Of a stretch of DNA of 26,475 nt, positions 11,874 to 18,730 are shown piece after piece. Numbering within the stretch: the first letter of the stretch is position 1; every line of letters begins with the position of its first letter. The position numbers were made by a program, and so were the translations under genes. Source of the DNA: a virus; the IMG/VR virus record IMGVR_UViG_3300006162_000387, positions 1 to 26,475 of that record, one strand, 5' to 3'. Under the pieces are notes generated by a model that saw nothing but the letters and a program-made list of their open reading frames with translations, searched no databases and was not told where the DNA came from.

Positions 11874-13763
11874 ATGCCCCGTAAAACATCTTACACAGGT
11901 AAGGACATTAAGGTTCTTACCGACTTCGAACACGTTCGTAAACGGACGAACGTCTATTTGGGAAATACGACTGTTGTCGAAGCCTACGTCCCTATTTTCG
12001 GAGACGATGGGTTTGCGATCAAGACGATGTCATTCATTCCTGCCGTATACAAAGCGATCGGCGAAATTATTGATAACAGCGTCGATGAGCTGACACAGAT
12101 CGATCAGTCTGCAAAGAAGATTGTTATCGAAGGTAGCGCTGCAACAGGAATGTACAGTGTGAAAGATAACGGGCGTGGTGTTCCTATCGACGTTCACGAA
12201 AGTGGAAAATACACACCAGAAGTTGTGTTCGGTTCTCTACGTTCAGGTCGAAACTTCGACGAGCGCGAGACTGGTGTCATTGGCATGAATGGCGTTGGCA
12301 GCTCTTGCGTCGTTGCTTGTAGCACAACGTTCCATACAACTATCTATCGTGATGGGAAGCGTTATATCCAGAAGTTTGAGAACGGTGGCTTGAAGATTTC
12401 AAAGCCATCTATTACAACTGCAGAAGCTCACCACCCTGGAACAGAAGTATCATTTCAGCTCGATCCAGAAGTGTTCTTAAAGCCTACAATTCCTGATCAA
12501 TTGCTACAAAATCGAGGAGTTGAGCTTGCATTCAATAATCCAGGATTTACGATCGAATGCAACGGAGCAAAATACAAATTCAAGAATGGTCTTGAGGATC
12601 TACTCAAGCAATATGGATGCAATTTCTATAAGTTCGAAATTGATCACTCAAACATTCAAGGAACGTTTTTTATCGTTCAAGACTTGTATGAGGGTTTGGA
12701 CGAAAGTATTTTCACATGGGTAAATAGCTCTTTGTTGTTTGATGGTGGTTTAATTAATACGCAATTCTTCAATGCATTCAACGACGCTACAATCGAATGG
12801 TTAAAAAAGGATGCAAAGAAGAACGGTTGCGAAGTTACGAAAAATGACGTCAAGCGTGATATGCTAATCTTTGGTACGTTGAAGATCAAGGAACCAACTT
12901 ACGATAGTCAAGCAAAGACTCGTTTGACTGGTCCTAATTTTCGCAATGAACTGCAAGCAATGGTTGCAGAGCAATACAAGAAATTTGCATCAAAGAATCA
13001 GACTTGGCTTGATGCTGTTCTTGAGCGCGCGAACGATCGACATCACTCTCAAGCTGATAAAGAAGCAACAAAGGAACACAAGAAAAATCTTGGACGTCGT
13101 ATTCCAAAGTTGCAAGATGCAACAAGCACTGTTCGTAGTAATTGTCAGTTGCTGATCACAGAAGGCGATTCAGCAAAGGCAAAGATTAGCGAAGCTCGTG
13201 ATCCAGTTACGACTGCAGCTCTCCCATTGATGGGAAAGGTGAACAACGTATACGGCATCACTGTTGCACAGCTGTTGAAGATGGAAAAGATTACAAATCT
13301 TCTTGCAGCGATTGGTTTGACACCTGGTGAAAAGGCAATGCGTAGTCAATTGCGATACGGAAAGATTGTTGTTGCAACTGACGCTGACTTTGACGGAGAT
13401 GATATCTTTACATTGTTGGTTAATTTGTTCTTCCAGTTTTGGCCAGAATTGTTTGACAAGAACTATGAACCAATCGTTCATCGTCTTGTTGCTCCAAATA
13501 TTTGTTTGGTCAAAGGAAAGCAGCGTATTCACTTTGCTCGACGTGATGACTATGAGAAGGTGAAGGACAAGTACAAGGGCTACGAAGTCCGTTATTATAA
13601 AGGACTTGGTAGTATGGTTCGTGAAGACTGGGAAATGATCCTGTCTGGAAAGACAGACACAATGATTCCTGTTATCGATGTCGACGGCAAAATGAAAGAA
13701 ACTTTGAAGTTGCTGTTCGACGATCAACTTGCAGACAAGAGAAAAGAATGGCTCTCGACATGA
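11874..13763 (+). CDS. Type II DNA topoisomerase, ATPase/TOPRIM subunit (T4 gp39/60-like)
   Basis: The ATG at 11874 has AAAAGGAC upstream; the open frame to 11799 lacks conserved sequence. The 629-aa protein is a complete B subunit. The GHKL ATPase has E-I-I-D-N-S-V-D-E at 64-72, K-D-N-G-R-G at 97-102 and G-M-N-G-V-G-S-S at 137-144. The transducer domain follows. The TOPRIM domain has E-G-D-S-A (E430) and D-A-D-F-D-G (D503, D505, D507), which hold the catalytic magnesium. T4 itself splits this protein into gp39 and gp60; here it is one chain. With the A subunit at 15114 it passes DNA through a double-strand break during replication. It overlaps the next gene. Confidence 0.95.
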   Translation: MPRKTSYTGKDIKVLTDFEHVRKRTNVYLGNTTVVEAYVPIFGDDGFAIKTMSFIPAVYKAIGEIIDNSVDELTQIDQSAKKIVIEGSAATGMYSVKDNGRGVPIDVHESGKYTPEVVFGSLRSGRNFDERETGVIGMNGVGSSCVVACSTTFHTTIYRDGKRYIQKFENGGLKISKPSITTAEAHHPGTEVSFQLDPEVFLKPTIPDQLLQNRGVELAFNNPGFTIECNGAKYKFKNGLEDLLKQYGCNFYKFEIDHSNIQGTFFIVQDLYEGLDESIFTWVNSSLLFDGGLINTQFFNAFNDATIEWLKKDAKKNGCEVTKNDVKRDMLIFGTLKIKEPTYDSQAKTRLTGPNFRNELQAMVAEQYKKFASKNQTWLDAVLERANDRHHSQADKEATKEHKKNLGRRIPKLQDATSTVRSNCQLLITEGDSAKAKISEARDPVTTAALPLMGKVNNVYGITVAQLLKMEKITNLLAAIGLTPGEKAMRSQLRYGKIVVATDADFDGDDIFTLLVNLFFQFWPELFDKNYEPIVHRLVAPNICLVKGKQRIHFARRDDYEKVKDKYKGYEVRYYKGLGSMVREDWEMILSGKTDTMIPVIDVDGKMKETLKLLFDDQLADKRKEWLST

Positions 13764-14497
13764 ACGTGACGCATCAGGAATTGTTTAACGATTTGTATAT
13801 CTCAAACATATACAAACCAGAAGTCTACACCAACGACGAAGGTGAGATCGTCCGTCGTCGTCAGGTAAAGGATATCAAGCACTGGGAGAAGTTAAACGAA
13901 CAACTTCCACGTCTTCGTGGGCATAAAGAACACAAGGAATTTGATCCTCTTGCAGACAATGTCTATGCATGGAGTGATCTTCACTTCGATCACAAAAATA
14001 TCATTCAGTATTCCAATCGTCCATTTGGAAGTAAGGAACACATGAATGAAATGTTGTTGTTCAACTATAAGGAAATTATCAAGCCAGATGACATCGTTAT
14101 CTTCGGTGGTGATATTGCTTTTACTCGAAACGAAGAGTTGTTGTACAACATCAATGCTCTCCCTGGTTATAAGATAATGATCATTGGCAATCACGACATT
14201 GACAAGAACGGTAAGATGGGTCGTATCGTTGAGTGCTTTGATGAGATACACTTGACGAAGTTGTTCTTCTTTGTTGAGAAGAAGTGGCAACTTGCATTCA
14301 CACACTATCCAATGCGTCCAGAAGTTCCTCTGCGAATGATCAACATTCATGGGCACATTCACACGCACTTGACCGGTCATCCACAGAGTGTCAATATGTG
14401 TGTTGAGCATACTGACTATCGACCAAAGAAAGTAAAGGATCTCGTCGCTCCTGCGTTCGAGATGTTGAAGGCTGTTCACGATGACATTGTATTCTAA
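13748..14497 (+). CDS. Metallophosphatase of the calcineurin-like family
   Basis: The first ATG is at 13748; one at 13760 (overlapping the topoisomerase stop as ATGA) is also possible. The 249-aa protein shows W-S-D-L-H-F-D-H (D77, H79, H82), G-G-D-I-A (D122), G-N-H-D (148-150), H-Y-P-M (H186) and H-G-H-I-H-T-H (H201, H203, H205). This is the phosphoesterase group common in phages whose substrate is not settled. The N-terminal 70 residues are an added charged region. It is translated from the topoisomerase message, which suggests a nucleic-acid or nucleotide substrate. It differs clearly from the LpxH-like enzyme at 6047. Confidence 0.88.
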   Translation: MALDMNVTHQELFNDLYISNIYKPEVYTNDEGEIVRRRQVKDIKHWEKLNEQLPRLRGHKEHKEFDPLADNVYAWSDLHFDHKNIIQYSNRPFGSKEHMNEMLLFNYKEIIKPDDIVIFGGDIAFTRNEELLYNINALPGYKIMIIGNHDIDKNGKMGRIVECFDEIHLTKLFFFVEKKWQLAFTHYPMRPEVPLRMINIHGHIHTHLTGHPQSVNMCVEHTDYRPKKVKDLVAPAFEMLKAVHDDIVF

Positions 14498-14534
14498 AAA
14501 GGAATTTATTCTCCCAACAGATAAAAGAGAAACA

Positions 14535-14774
14535 ATGCCAAAGGTATACTGGCATTGGCAGCATTTATCAGCACTTACGCATCATGGAACGAAGCCAATG
14601 AGTCCAGAACTGCAAGAACACTATGAGTGGGCAACAGCAAGAGCAGCAGAAGCGTTCAACAACAAAGACGGAATGTATGCTCCCGTTCCACCAACATTTA
14701 ACGGTCTTCGAGACGCAGAATATGCTCCCGTCCCATTATCTATTAGTGGACTTTCTTCCGAAGATGTGGTATAA
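14535..14774 (+). CDS. Small unknown protein with internal repeat, 79 aa
   Basis: The frame is open from 14481, but AAAAGAGA lies just before the ATG at 14535, so that start is preferred. The end contains two copies of a Y-A-P-V-P-x-x-x-x-G-L unit (at about 45-56 and 64-75), which stand out as a short linear motif repeat. The first 35 residues are helical with several Trp and His (VYWHWQHLSALTHHG). The function is unknown. The stop overlaps the next start (TAATG). Confidence 0.6.
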   Translation: MPKVYWHWQHLSALTHHGTKPMSPELQEHYEWATARAAEAFNNKDGMYAPVPPTFNGLRDAEYAPVPLSISGLSSEDVV

Positions 14775-14944
14775 TGGACAAGCTCGAAAAGCTCAAAAAA
14801 CACTACGAAACGTTATTTCACGTAGCCGACAAACAAGACGATGCAGTTCTCAACGGTGCAGGTATTGACTTCGAACAACGACAAATGTATTCTGAACGGC
14901 AACGTTGGGTTTGGATATTATCTGAACGAATAAAGAATTCATGA
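14774..14944 (+). CDS. Tiny protein, 56 aa
   Basis: ATG at 14774 overlaps the previous stop, and its TGA overlaps the next ATG, so it is part of a tightly coupled row. The protein is helical and charged (MDKLEKLKKHYETLFHVADKQDD, then RQRWVWILSERIK). Its N terminus resembles that of the next gene (K-L-x-K-H-Y/F-x-x-x-x-x-x-x-D), so the two may be diverged duplicates. No function can be assigned. Confidence 0.6.
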   Translation: MDKLEKLKKHYETLFHVADKQDDAVLNGAGIDFEQRQMYSERQRWVWILSERIKNS

Positions 14945-15117
14945 ACACCAAAGATAAGATCCGCAAACATTTTGATATGATGAATCGTTTGTATGATAGG
15001 CACGAAGATTTATATGGACAACCAACAGGCGGAACGTGGGGGACATCGTGGTCCAATGAACATGCGCACCACTACGGTTGGATCAATCAGTTGAATAAAC
15101 AACAGGAGCAACAATGA
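14941..15117 (+). CDS. Tiny protein, 58 aa
   Basis: ATG at 14941 overlaps the previous stop, and the TGA overlaps the topoisomerase A start. The N terminus (MNTKDKIRKHFDMMNRLYDRHEDLY) looks like the upstream tiny protein. The second half is unusual: G-G-T-W-G-T-S-W-S-N-E-H-A-H-H-Y-G-W, rich in Trp, His and Gly. The Gln-rich tail encodes the CAGGAG ribosome-binding site for the next gene. No function is recognised. Confidence 0.6.
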   Translation: MNTKDKIRKHFDMMNRLYDRHEDLYGQPTGGTWGTSWSNEHAHHYGWINQLNKQQEQQ

Positions 15118-16451
15118 CCGAAGGATCAAAATACATTGAAGCGCAACGACGTGCATATTCAATTTATGTTATGCAGTCGCGAGCAATTCCAGTCATTACT
15201 GATGGCTTGAAGCATGCTGCTCGAAGACTTCTTTGGATCGGACGTGATGGTAAGAACTACAAGTCAGCAACGCTGGCTGGTCTTACAATGGACATCCATC
15301 CACACGATGCGCCAGAGTCAACGATCAATACACTCGCTGCTCACTATGGAAACAATGTTCCTCTGCTAACTGGTGATGGTGCCTTTGGAACACTGCTCGA
15401 ACCATACGCATTTGGTGCTTCACGATACACACACGCTGCTGTTTCGAAGTTTACGCAAGACGTTGTGTTTCGTGATATTGAAATAATTCCAATGCGTGAG
15501 AGTTATGATGGACACAACGTTGAGCCTGTCCACTTTCTACCACTTGTTCCAATTGCATTCTTGAATCCGAGCGAAGGTATTGCTATTGGGTTTAAGACAG
15601 ACATTCTTCCACGTAGCTTGGAAGACTTGATTATGATTCAAATTCAACACTTGAATGGAGTCAAGACAATCAAGGAACCAATGCCAGTATTCCTACCGCT
15701 CGATAATGCAGCACACAAGTTCGAAGTTGGTGAGAAGGGGACGTTCTATTATTTCGATGGTGAATACGAAGAAGTAAATGCAACGACTGTTCGAGTAACA
15801 AAGCTGCCTTTTGGTCTTGCTCACGAATCGTTTATCGATGGTCTCGAGAAGTTGTATGAAAAGGGACTCGTTACAGACTGGACAGATGGTTCGAAGGACG
15901 TGATCAGCGTCGTCGTCACATTCAAGAAGGGCGTTCTTCGTGGAATGGATCACACCGAAACATTGAAGACGTTGGGGTTATCAGTACGCCACAGTGAAAT
16001 CCTCAACGTTCTTGACTTTGACGGTAAGGCTGTTATTAGCGGAAGTGTTGTTTCTTTGGTTCGTCAGTTTACCGACTGGCGATTGAAGTGGTATGAAAAT
16101 CGTTATCAACGTTTGCATGATATCCTGAAAAAGGATCTTCAACGGTACTATGATATCCGTACGGCTATTAATAAGAAGATCAATGAAGCTTCGCGAAAAG
16201 CAGAAAGCCGTAGTGAATTGCGTGAGTTGATCGAGAGCTTTGGTATTGTCAATGTTGACTACATTGCTGACCTTCCTGTATATCGTTTTACAAAGGAAGA
16301 GTACGCGAAGAATGAAGCAAAGATCCACGAAAGTGAACTCCAGCTTCAATTGTACTTGGATTTGTTGGCTTCTGAACCAAAGCGTCGTAAGGTATACATT
16401 ACTGAACTTCAAGAAGTACTTGGAAAGTATAATAAGGGACAATATAAATGA
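15114..16451 (+). CDS. Type II DNA topoisomerase, DNA-cleaving A subunit (T4 gp52-like)
   Basis: The 445-aa protein matches the length of T4 gp52 (442 aa). The N terminus has Y-I-E-A-Q-R-R-A-Y-S-I-Y-V-M-Q-S-R-A-I-P, then D-G-L-K-H-A-A-R-R-L-L, the GyrA/ParC-type winged-helix entry. The nucleophile is Y105 in G-A-S-R-Y-T-H-A. The tower and coiled-coil region is at 300-430. It lacks the beta-pinwheel C-terminal domain of GyrA, as expected for phage enzymes, so it should relax rather than supercoil DNA. It works with the subunit encoded at 11874. CAGGAG precedes the start, and its stop overlaps the AAA+ gene. Confidence 0.95.
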   Translation: MTEGSKYIEAQRRAYSIYVMQSRAIPVITDGLKHAARRLLWIGRDGKNYKSATLAGLTMDIHPHDAPESTINTLAAHYGNNVPLLTGDGAFGTLLEPYAFGASRYTHAAVSKFTQDVVFRDIEIIPMRESYDGHNVEPVHFLPLVPIAFLNPSEGIAIGFKTDILPRSLEDLIMIQIQHLNGVKTIKEPMPVFLPLDNAAHKFEVGEKGTFYYFDGEYEEVNATTVRVTKLPFGLAHESFIDGLEKLYEKGLVTDWTDGSKDVISVVVTFKKGVLRGMDHTETLKTLGLSVRHSEILNVLDFDGKAVISGSVVSLVRQFTDWRLKWYENRYQRLHDILKKDLQRYYDIRTAINKKINEASRKAESRSELRELIESFGIVNVDYIADLPVYRFTKEEYAKNEAKIHESELQLQLYLDLLASEPKRRKVYITELQEVLGKYNKGQYK

Positions 16452-17461
16452 GCGAACTATCAGATCTCGAGGAATTCAACAAGCGCGTTGGTAGTGGGGA
16501 CGATCGTGATGCCGACTGTCAGCCAATTCGTGGACAGACCGTCCGAGGGAAAATGGAAGAAGTAGAGAATGCATTGAAGGATCTTCTTTATGCACACAGC
16601 AACTTGAAGAAGTGGGCTGTCTATGGTGGCAAGCGTTTTCGTCCTTGTGAGGATGCTGTTCCTCAACTTGAGGCTGGTGTATACTCTGTTGAAGCAAGCA
16701 ACGAACTTGGAATTTACTTTGAACGCAAGCAGATCAATATTGATGATCTTGTTATCCTTCCCGACACCGTGTCTGAAAAGATCATTGGCGATATCGAGCT
16801 GTTTTGGACGAAGGAAGAACACTACCGCGAGTTTGGTTTCTTGTGGAAGCGTGGCTTTATGTTTTGGGGACCTGCTGGTTCTGGTAAGACATCAACGATT
16901 CAATTGATTATGAAAAAGATCATCGAACGTGATGGTCTTGCTATTCTTGCAAGCAATCCTGAATTGACTGGTCGTGGCTTAACAATGTTGCGTGAAGTTG
17001 AACGCACGCGTCCTCTTGTTGTTATCCTCGAAGACATTGACGCGATTATTGAGTCGCATGGTGAGAGTGAACTTCTCGCCCTCCTCGACGGTGAGATTCA
17101 AATCGACAATGTTGTGTTCATTGCAACGACAAATTATCCAGAGCGTCTTGATCGTCGATTTATCAATCGTCCAAGTCGGTTTGACGTTGTCCAAAAGATT
17201 GGAATGCCTAATCCTGAGGCCCGTCGTGCATTTATTGCATTGAAGAATCCGAAGTTGAATAAATCCCAACTCGAACGTTGGGTTAAGGAGACGAAGGACT
17301 TTTCTGTTGCTCATATTAAGGAATTGATTATCTCTGTCCAAGTTCTTGGGATTCCTTTCGAGCAAGCTGCATTGCGTCTTCGTAAGATGTCCGACGTTCC
17401 TCGTTCTGGCGACTTTGATCGTAAGGTCGGCTTTAATATGAACGATGACGACGGCGAGTGA
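16448..17461 (+). CDS. AAA+ ATPase (BCS1/FtsH-like module)
   Basis: This 337-aa protein has one AAA+ module at about residues 130-330. It shows Walker A G-P-A-G-S-G-K-T at 141-148, Walker B V-V-I-L-E-D-I-D at 191-198, sensor A-T-T-N at 226-229 and an arginine-finger region F-I-N-R-P-S-R-F-D at 238-246. This form is closest to classical AAA proteins such as BCS1 rather than clamp loaders. The N-terminal 120 residues have no motif I know. Such ATPases remodel or unfold proteins. The ATG overlaps the stop of the topoisomerase A gene. A topoisomerase-associated or protease-partner role is inference. Confidence 0.88.
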   Translation: MSELSDLEEFNKRVGSGDDRDADCQPIRGQTVRGKMEEVENALKDLLYAHSNLKKWAVYGGKRFRPCEDAVPQLEAGVYSVEASNELGIYFERKQINIDDLVILPDTVSEKIIGDIELFWTKEEHYREFGFLWKRGFMFWGPAGSGKTSTIQLIMKKIIERDGLAILASNPELTGRGLTMLREVERTRPLVVILEDIDAIIESHGESELLALLDGEIQIDNVVFIATTNYPERLDRRFINRPSRFDVVQKIGMPNPEARRAFIALKNPKLNKSQLERWVKETKDFSVAHIKELIISVQVLGIPFEQAALRLRKMSDVPRSGDFDRKVGFNMNDDDGE

Positions 17462-17467
17462 TAAATA
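17460..17467 (+). promoter_or_regulatory. T4 late-promoter-like octamer (GATAAATA)
   Basis: It differs from TATAAATA at the first base, overlaps the AAA+ stop codon, and ends 38 bases before the small acidic gene. Confidence 0.4.
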
Positions 17468-17505
17468 GTCGCTTAACCACCTTAAAGGACTTTGGAAGTT
17501 TACAA

Positions 17506-17736
17506 ATGAATATGTACGACACGATTAGTGATCTCACGCCACAGCAAATTATGGATAAGTATGACGTAGAGATTCAGAGCGACGGAAGAGTTTACGATTT
17601 ACTAACAGGTGGTTGGTTTCAGTCTGTCGAAGAGTGGGCAAATGAATCACTCGACGAAGAGGACTTGGAGTATGACGACTCCCCAAAGTTTCAAAAGATG
17701 AACCATAAGCAGCGATTCGACGACGAACGCTACTAA
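17506..17736 (+). CDS. Small acidic protein, 76 aa
   Basis: A GTG start at 17458 is possible, but ATG at 17506 follows GGAAG at good spacing and lies after the octamer. The protein has a folded-looking first half (DTISDLTPQQIMDKYDVEIQ, VYDLLTGGWFQSVEEW) and a very acidic stretch (SLDEEDLEYDD) before a basic end (MNHKQRFDDERY). No family is recognised. Its TAA overlaps the stop of the convergent gene on the other strand by 4 bases. Confidence 0.65.
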   Translation: MNMYDTISDLTPQQIMDKYDVEIQSDGRVYDLLTGGWFQSVEEWANESLDEEDLEYDDSPKFQKMNHKQRFDDERY

Positions 17737-18137
17737 AAAGGATAGAACTTTAGTGGCGCTTCAAAGACAATGTTTTTCCCAACAAGACTGGCGAAGTTAG
17801 CCGTTACCATCAAGGCATTTGAATCAACCGGTTTCTTGCCTTTTGAGCGGTCGAGAGACCACGTGATGTGAAGTTGCTTCCCATCATATCGCTTGCTATC
17901 CCCATTGACATTGACGGCAAATGCATCAAGTCCGTCCTCGTATGCATAAGCCCACACCTTAACTTTTCCTGTTAGTCCATCATTGTCTGGATTGTATGGG
18001 ACATTGAACTCCGTTGTGATGTGGTGTCCAATCCATTCAGGGTTCTTTGGAGGAATGATCTGTGCAAGACGTTCCCGAACTGCTTCGGGAACCTCATATG
18101 CATAATACCCACGGGCTGTAACTTCCTTTAGCTTCAC
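17733..18137 (-). CDS. 2H phosphoesterase-like protein (134 aa)
   Basis: Two H-x-T motifs stand 50 residues apart: G-H-H-I-T-T (H39, T41) and L-H-I-T-W-S (H90, T92). Each sits at the end of a predicted strand, which is the signature of the 2H superfamily (2',3'-cyclic phosphodiesterases, RNA ligase-like proteins, phage anti-CBASS Acb1). After the second motif, G-K-K-P-V-D-S-N resembles 2H proteins of the tRNA-ligase phosphodiesterase type. Substrates would be cyclic phosphate RNA ends or cyclic nucleotides. It overlaps the HAD gene by 4 bases, so the two form an operon. The superfamily call is fairly safe; the substrate is not known. Confidence 0.75.
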   Translation of the reverse strand: MKLKEVTARGYYAYEVPEAVRERLAQIIPPKNPEWIGHHITTEFNVPYNPDNDGLTGKVKVWAYAYEDGLDAFAVNVNGDSKRYDGKQLHITWSLDRSKGKKPVDSNALMVTANFASLVGKNIVFEAPLKFYPF

Positions 18138-18658
18138 AGTCCAAGCTCCTTTAGTTGTGCAATCGTATCAGCTGCGTTTTTGTGAAGAATACCAATGCCA
18201 CCAGCTGCAACCCATGGATCGATCGACTTACGACGATCATCAATCAGGATCACGTTTGGTCCTGCAAACTTTGCCTTTTCAGAGCTTTTTGCAACCATAT
18301 TAACTTTGATATGATCACCAAGATGTTTACGAACCCATTCAGGCTTTTCTTTGAGAACCGTTTGCGTCTGTACGTGTCCCGTTGCTGTTAGGATTTCCGG
18401 ATCAAACTTCTTGACATAATTCCACAACTCCATTGCATCAGGCATTGGACTCATTGCCGAGAAGAATGGCTTACCGCTTCGCATATAACGATCGACGCCA
18501 GCCCAAAACTTGCTCTTCAATCCAGGTTCTGTTGATGCCTTCATTGGACAGACACCCGTTGCCTCCCTGGCGAACTTGTCAAAATCAACAAGAACGCCAT
18601 CAAGATCAACATAAACCTTATACTTCTGCACCGCTTCAAACGTTTTCATCATTTCCAC
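18134..18658 (-). CDS. HAD-superfamily phosphatase, 5'(3')-deoxyribonucleotidase-like
   Basis: The 174-aa protein has HAD motif I, V-Y-V-D-L-D-G-V-L-V-D-F (D18, D20). Motif II is I-L-T-A-T-G near 89-94, a Lys lies near 126-130 (SSEKAKFA), and motif IV is V-I-L-I-D-D-R (D140, D141). The pattern is closest to NT5C-type nucleotidases. The listed start is GTG, with AAGAGG seven bases upstream; the ATG two codons later is an alternative. A strong promoter lies upstream. Next to a 2H protein, removal of 3' or 2' phosphates during RNA-end repair is one reading, and dNMP dephosphorylation another. Confidence 0.82.
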   Translation of the reverse strand: MEMMKTFEAVQKYKVYVDLDGVLVDFDKFAREATGVCPMKASTEPGLKSKFWAGVDRYMRSGKPFFSAMSPMPDAMELWNYVKKFDPEILTATGHVQTQTVLKEKPEWVRKHLGDHIKVNMVAKSSEKAKFAGPNVILIDDRRKSIDPWVAAGGIGILHKNAADTIAQLKELGL

Positions 18659-18683
18659 AATATTGCCTCTTATGTCTGTTTAT

Positions 18684-18701
18684 AGTGATTCCATTATCAC
18701 T
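18684..18701. repeat. Inverted repeat over the -10, candidate operator
   Basis: AGTGAT (18684-18689) and ATCACT (18696-18701) flank six bases and cover the -10 of the HAD-2H promoter. A protein bound here would block transcription. Confidence 0.45.
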
Positions 18702-18721
18702 CATTTGCCCTTATTAGTCAA
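18693..18721 (-). promoter_or_regulatory. Sigma70-type promoter of the HAD-2H operon
   Basis: Read on the minus strand: TTGACT (18721-18716), a 17-base spacer and GATAAT (18698-18693). It lies between the end of the reductase gene and the HAD start. Confidence 0.7.
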
Positions 18722-18730
18722 CGCCCGTAT

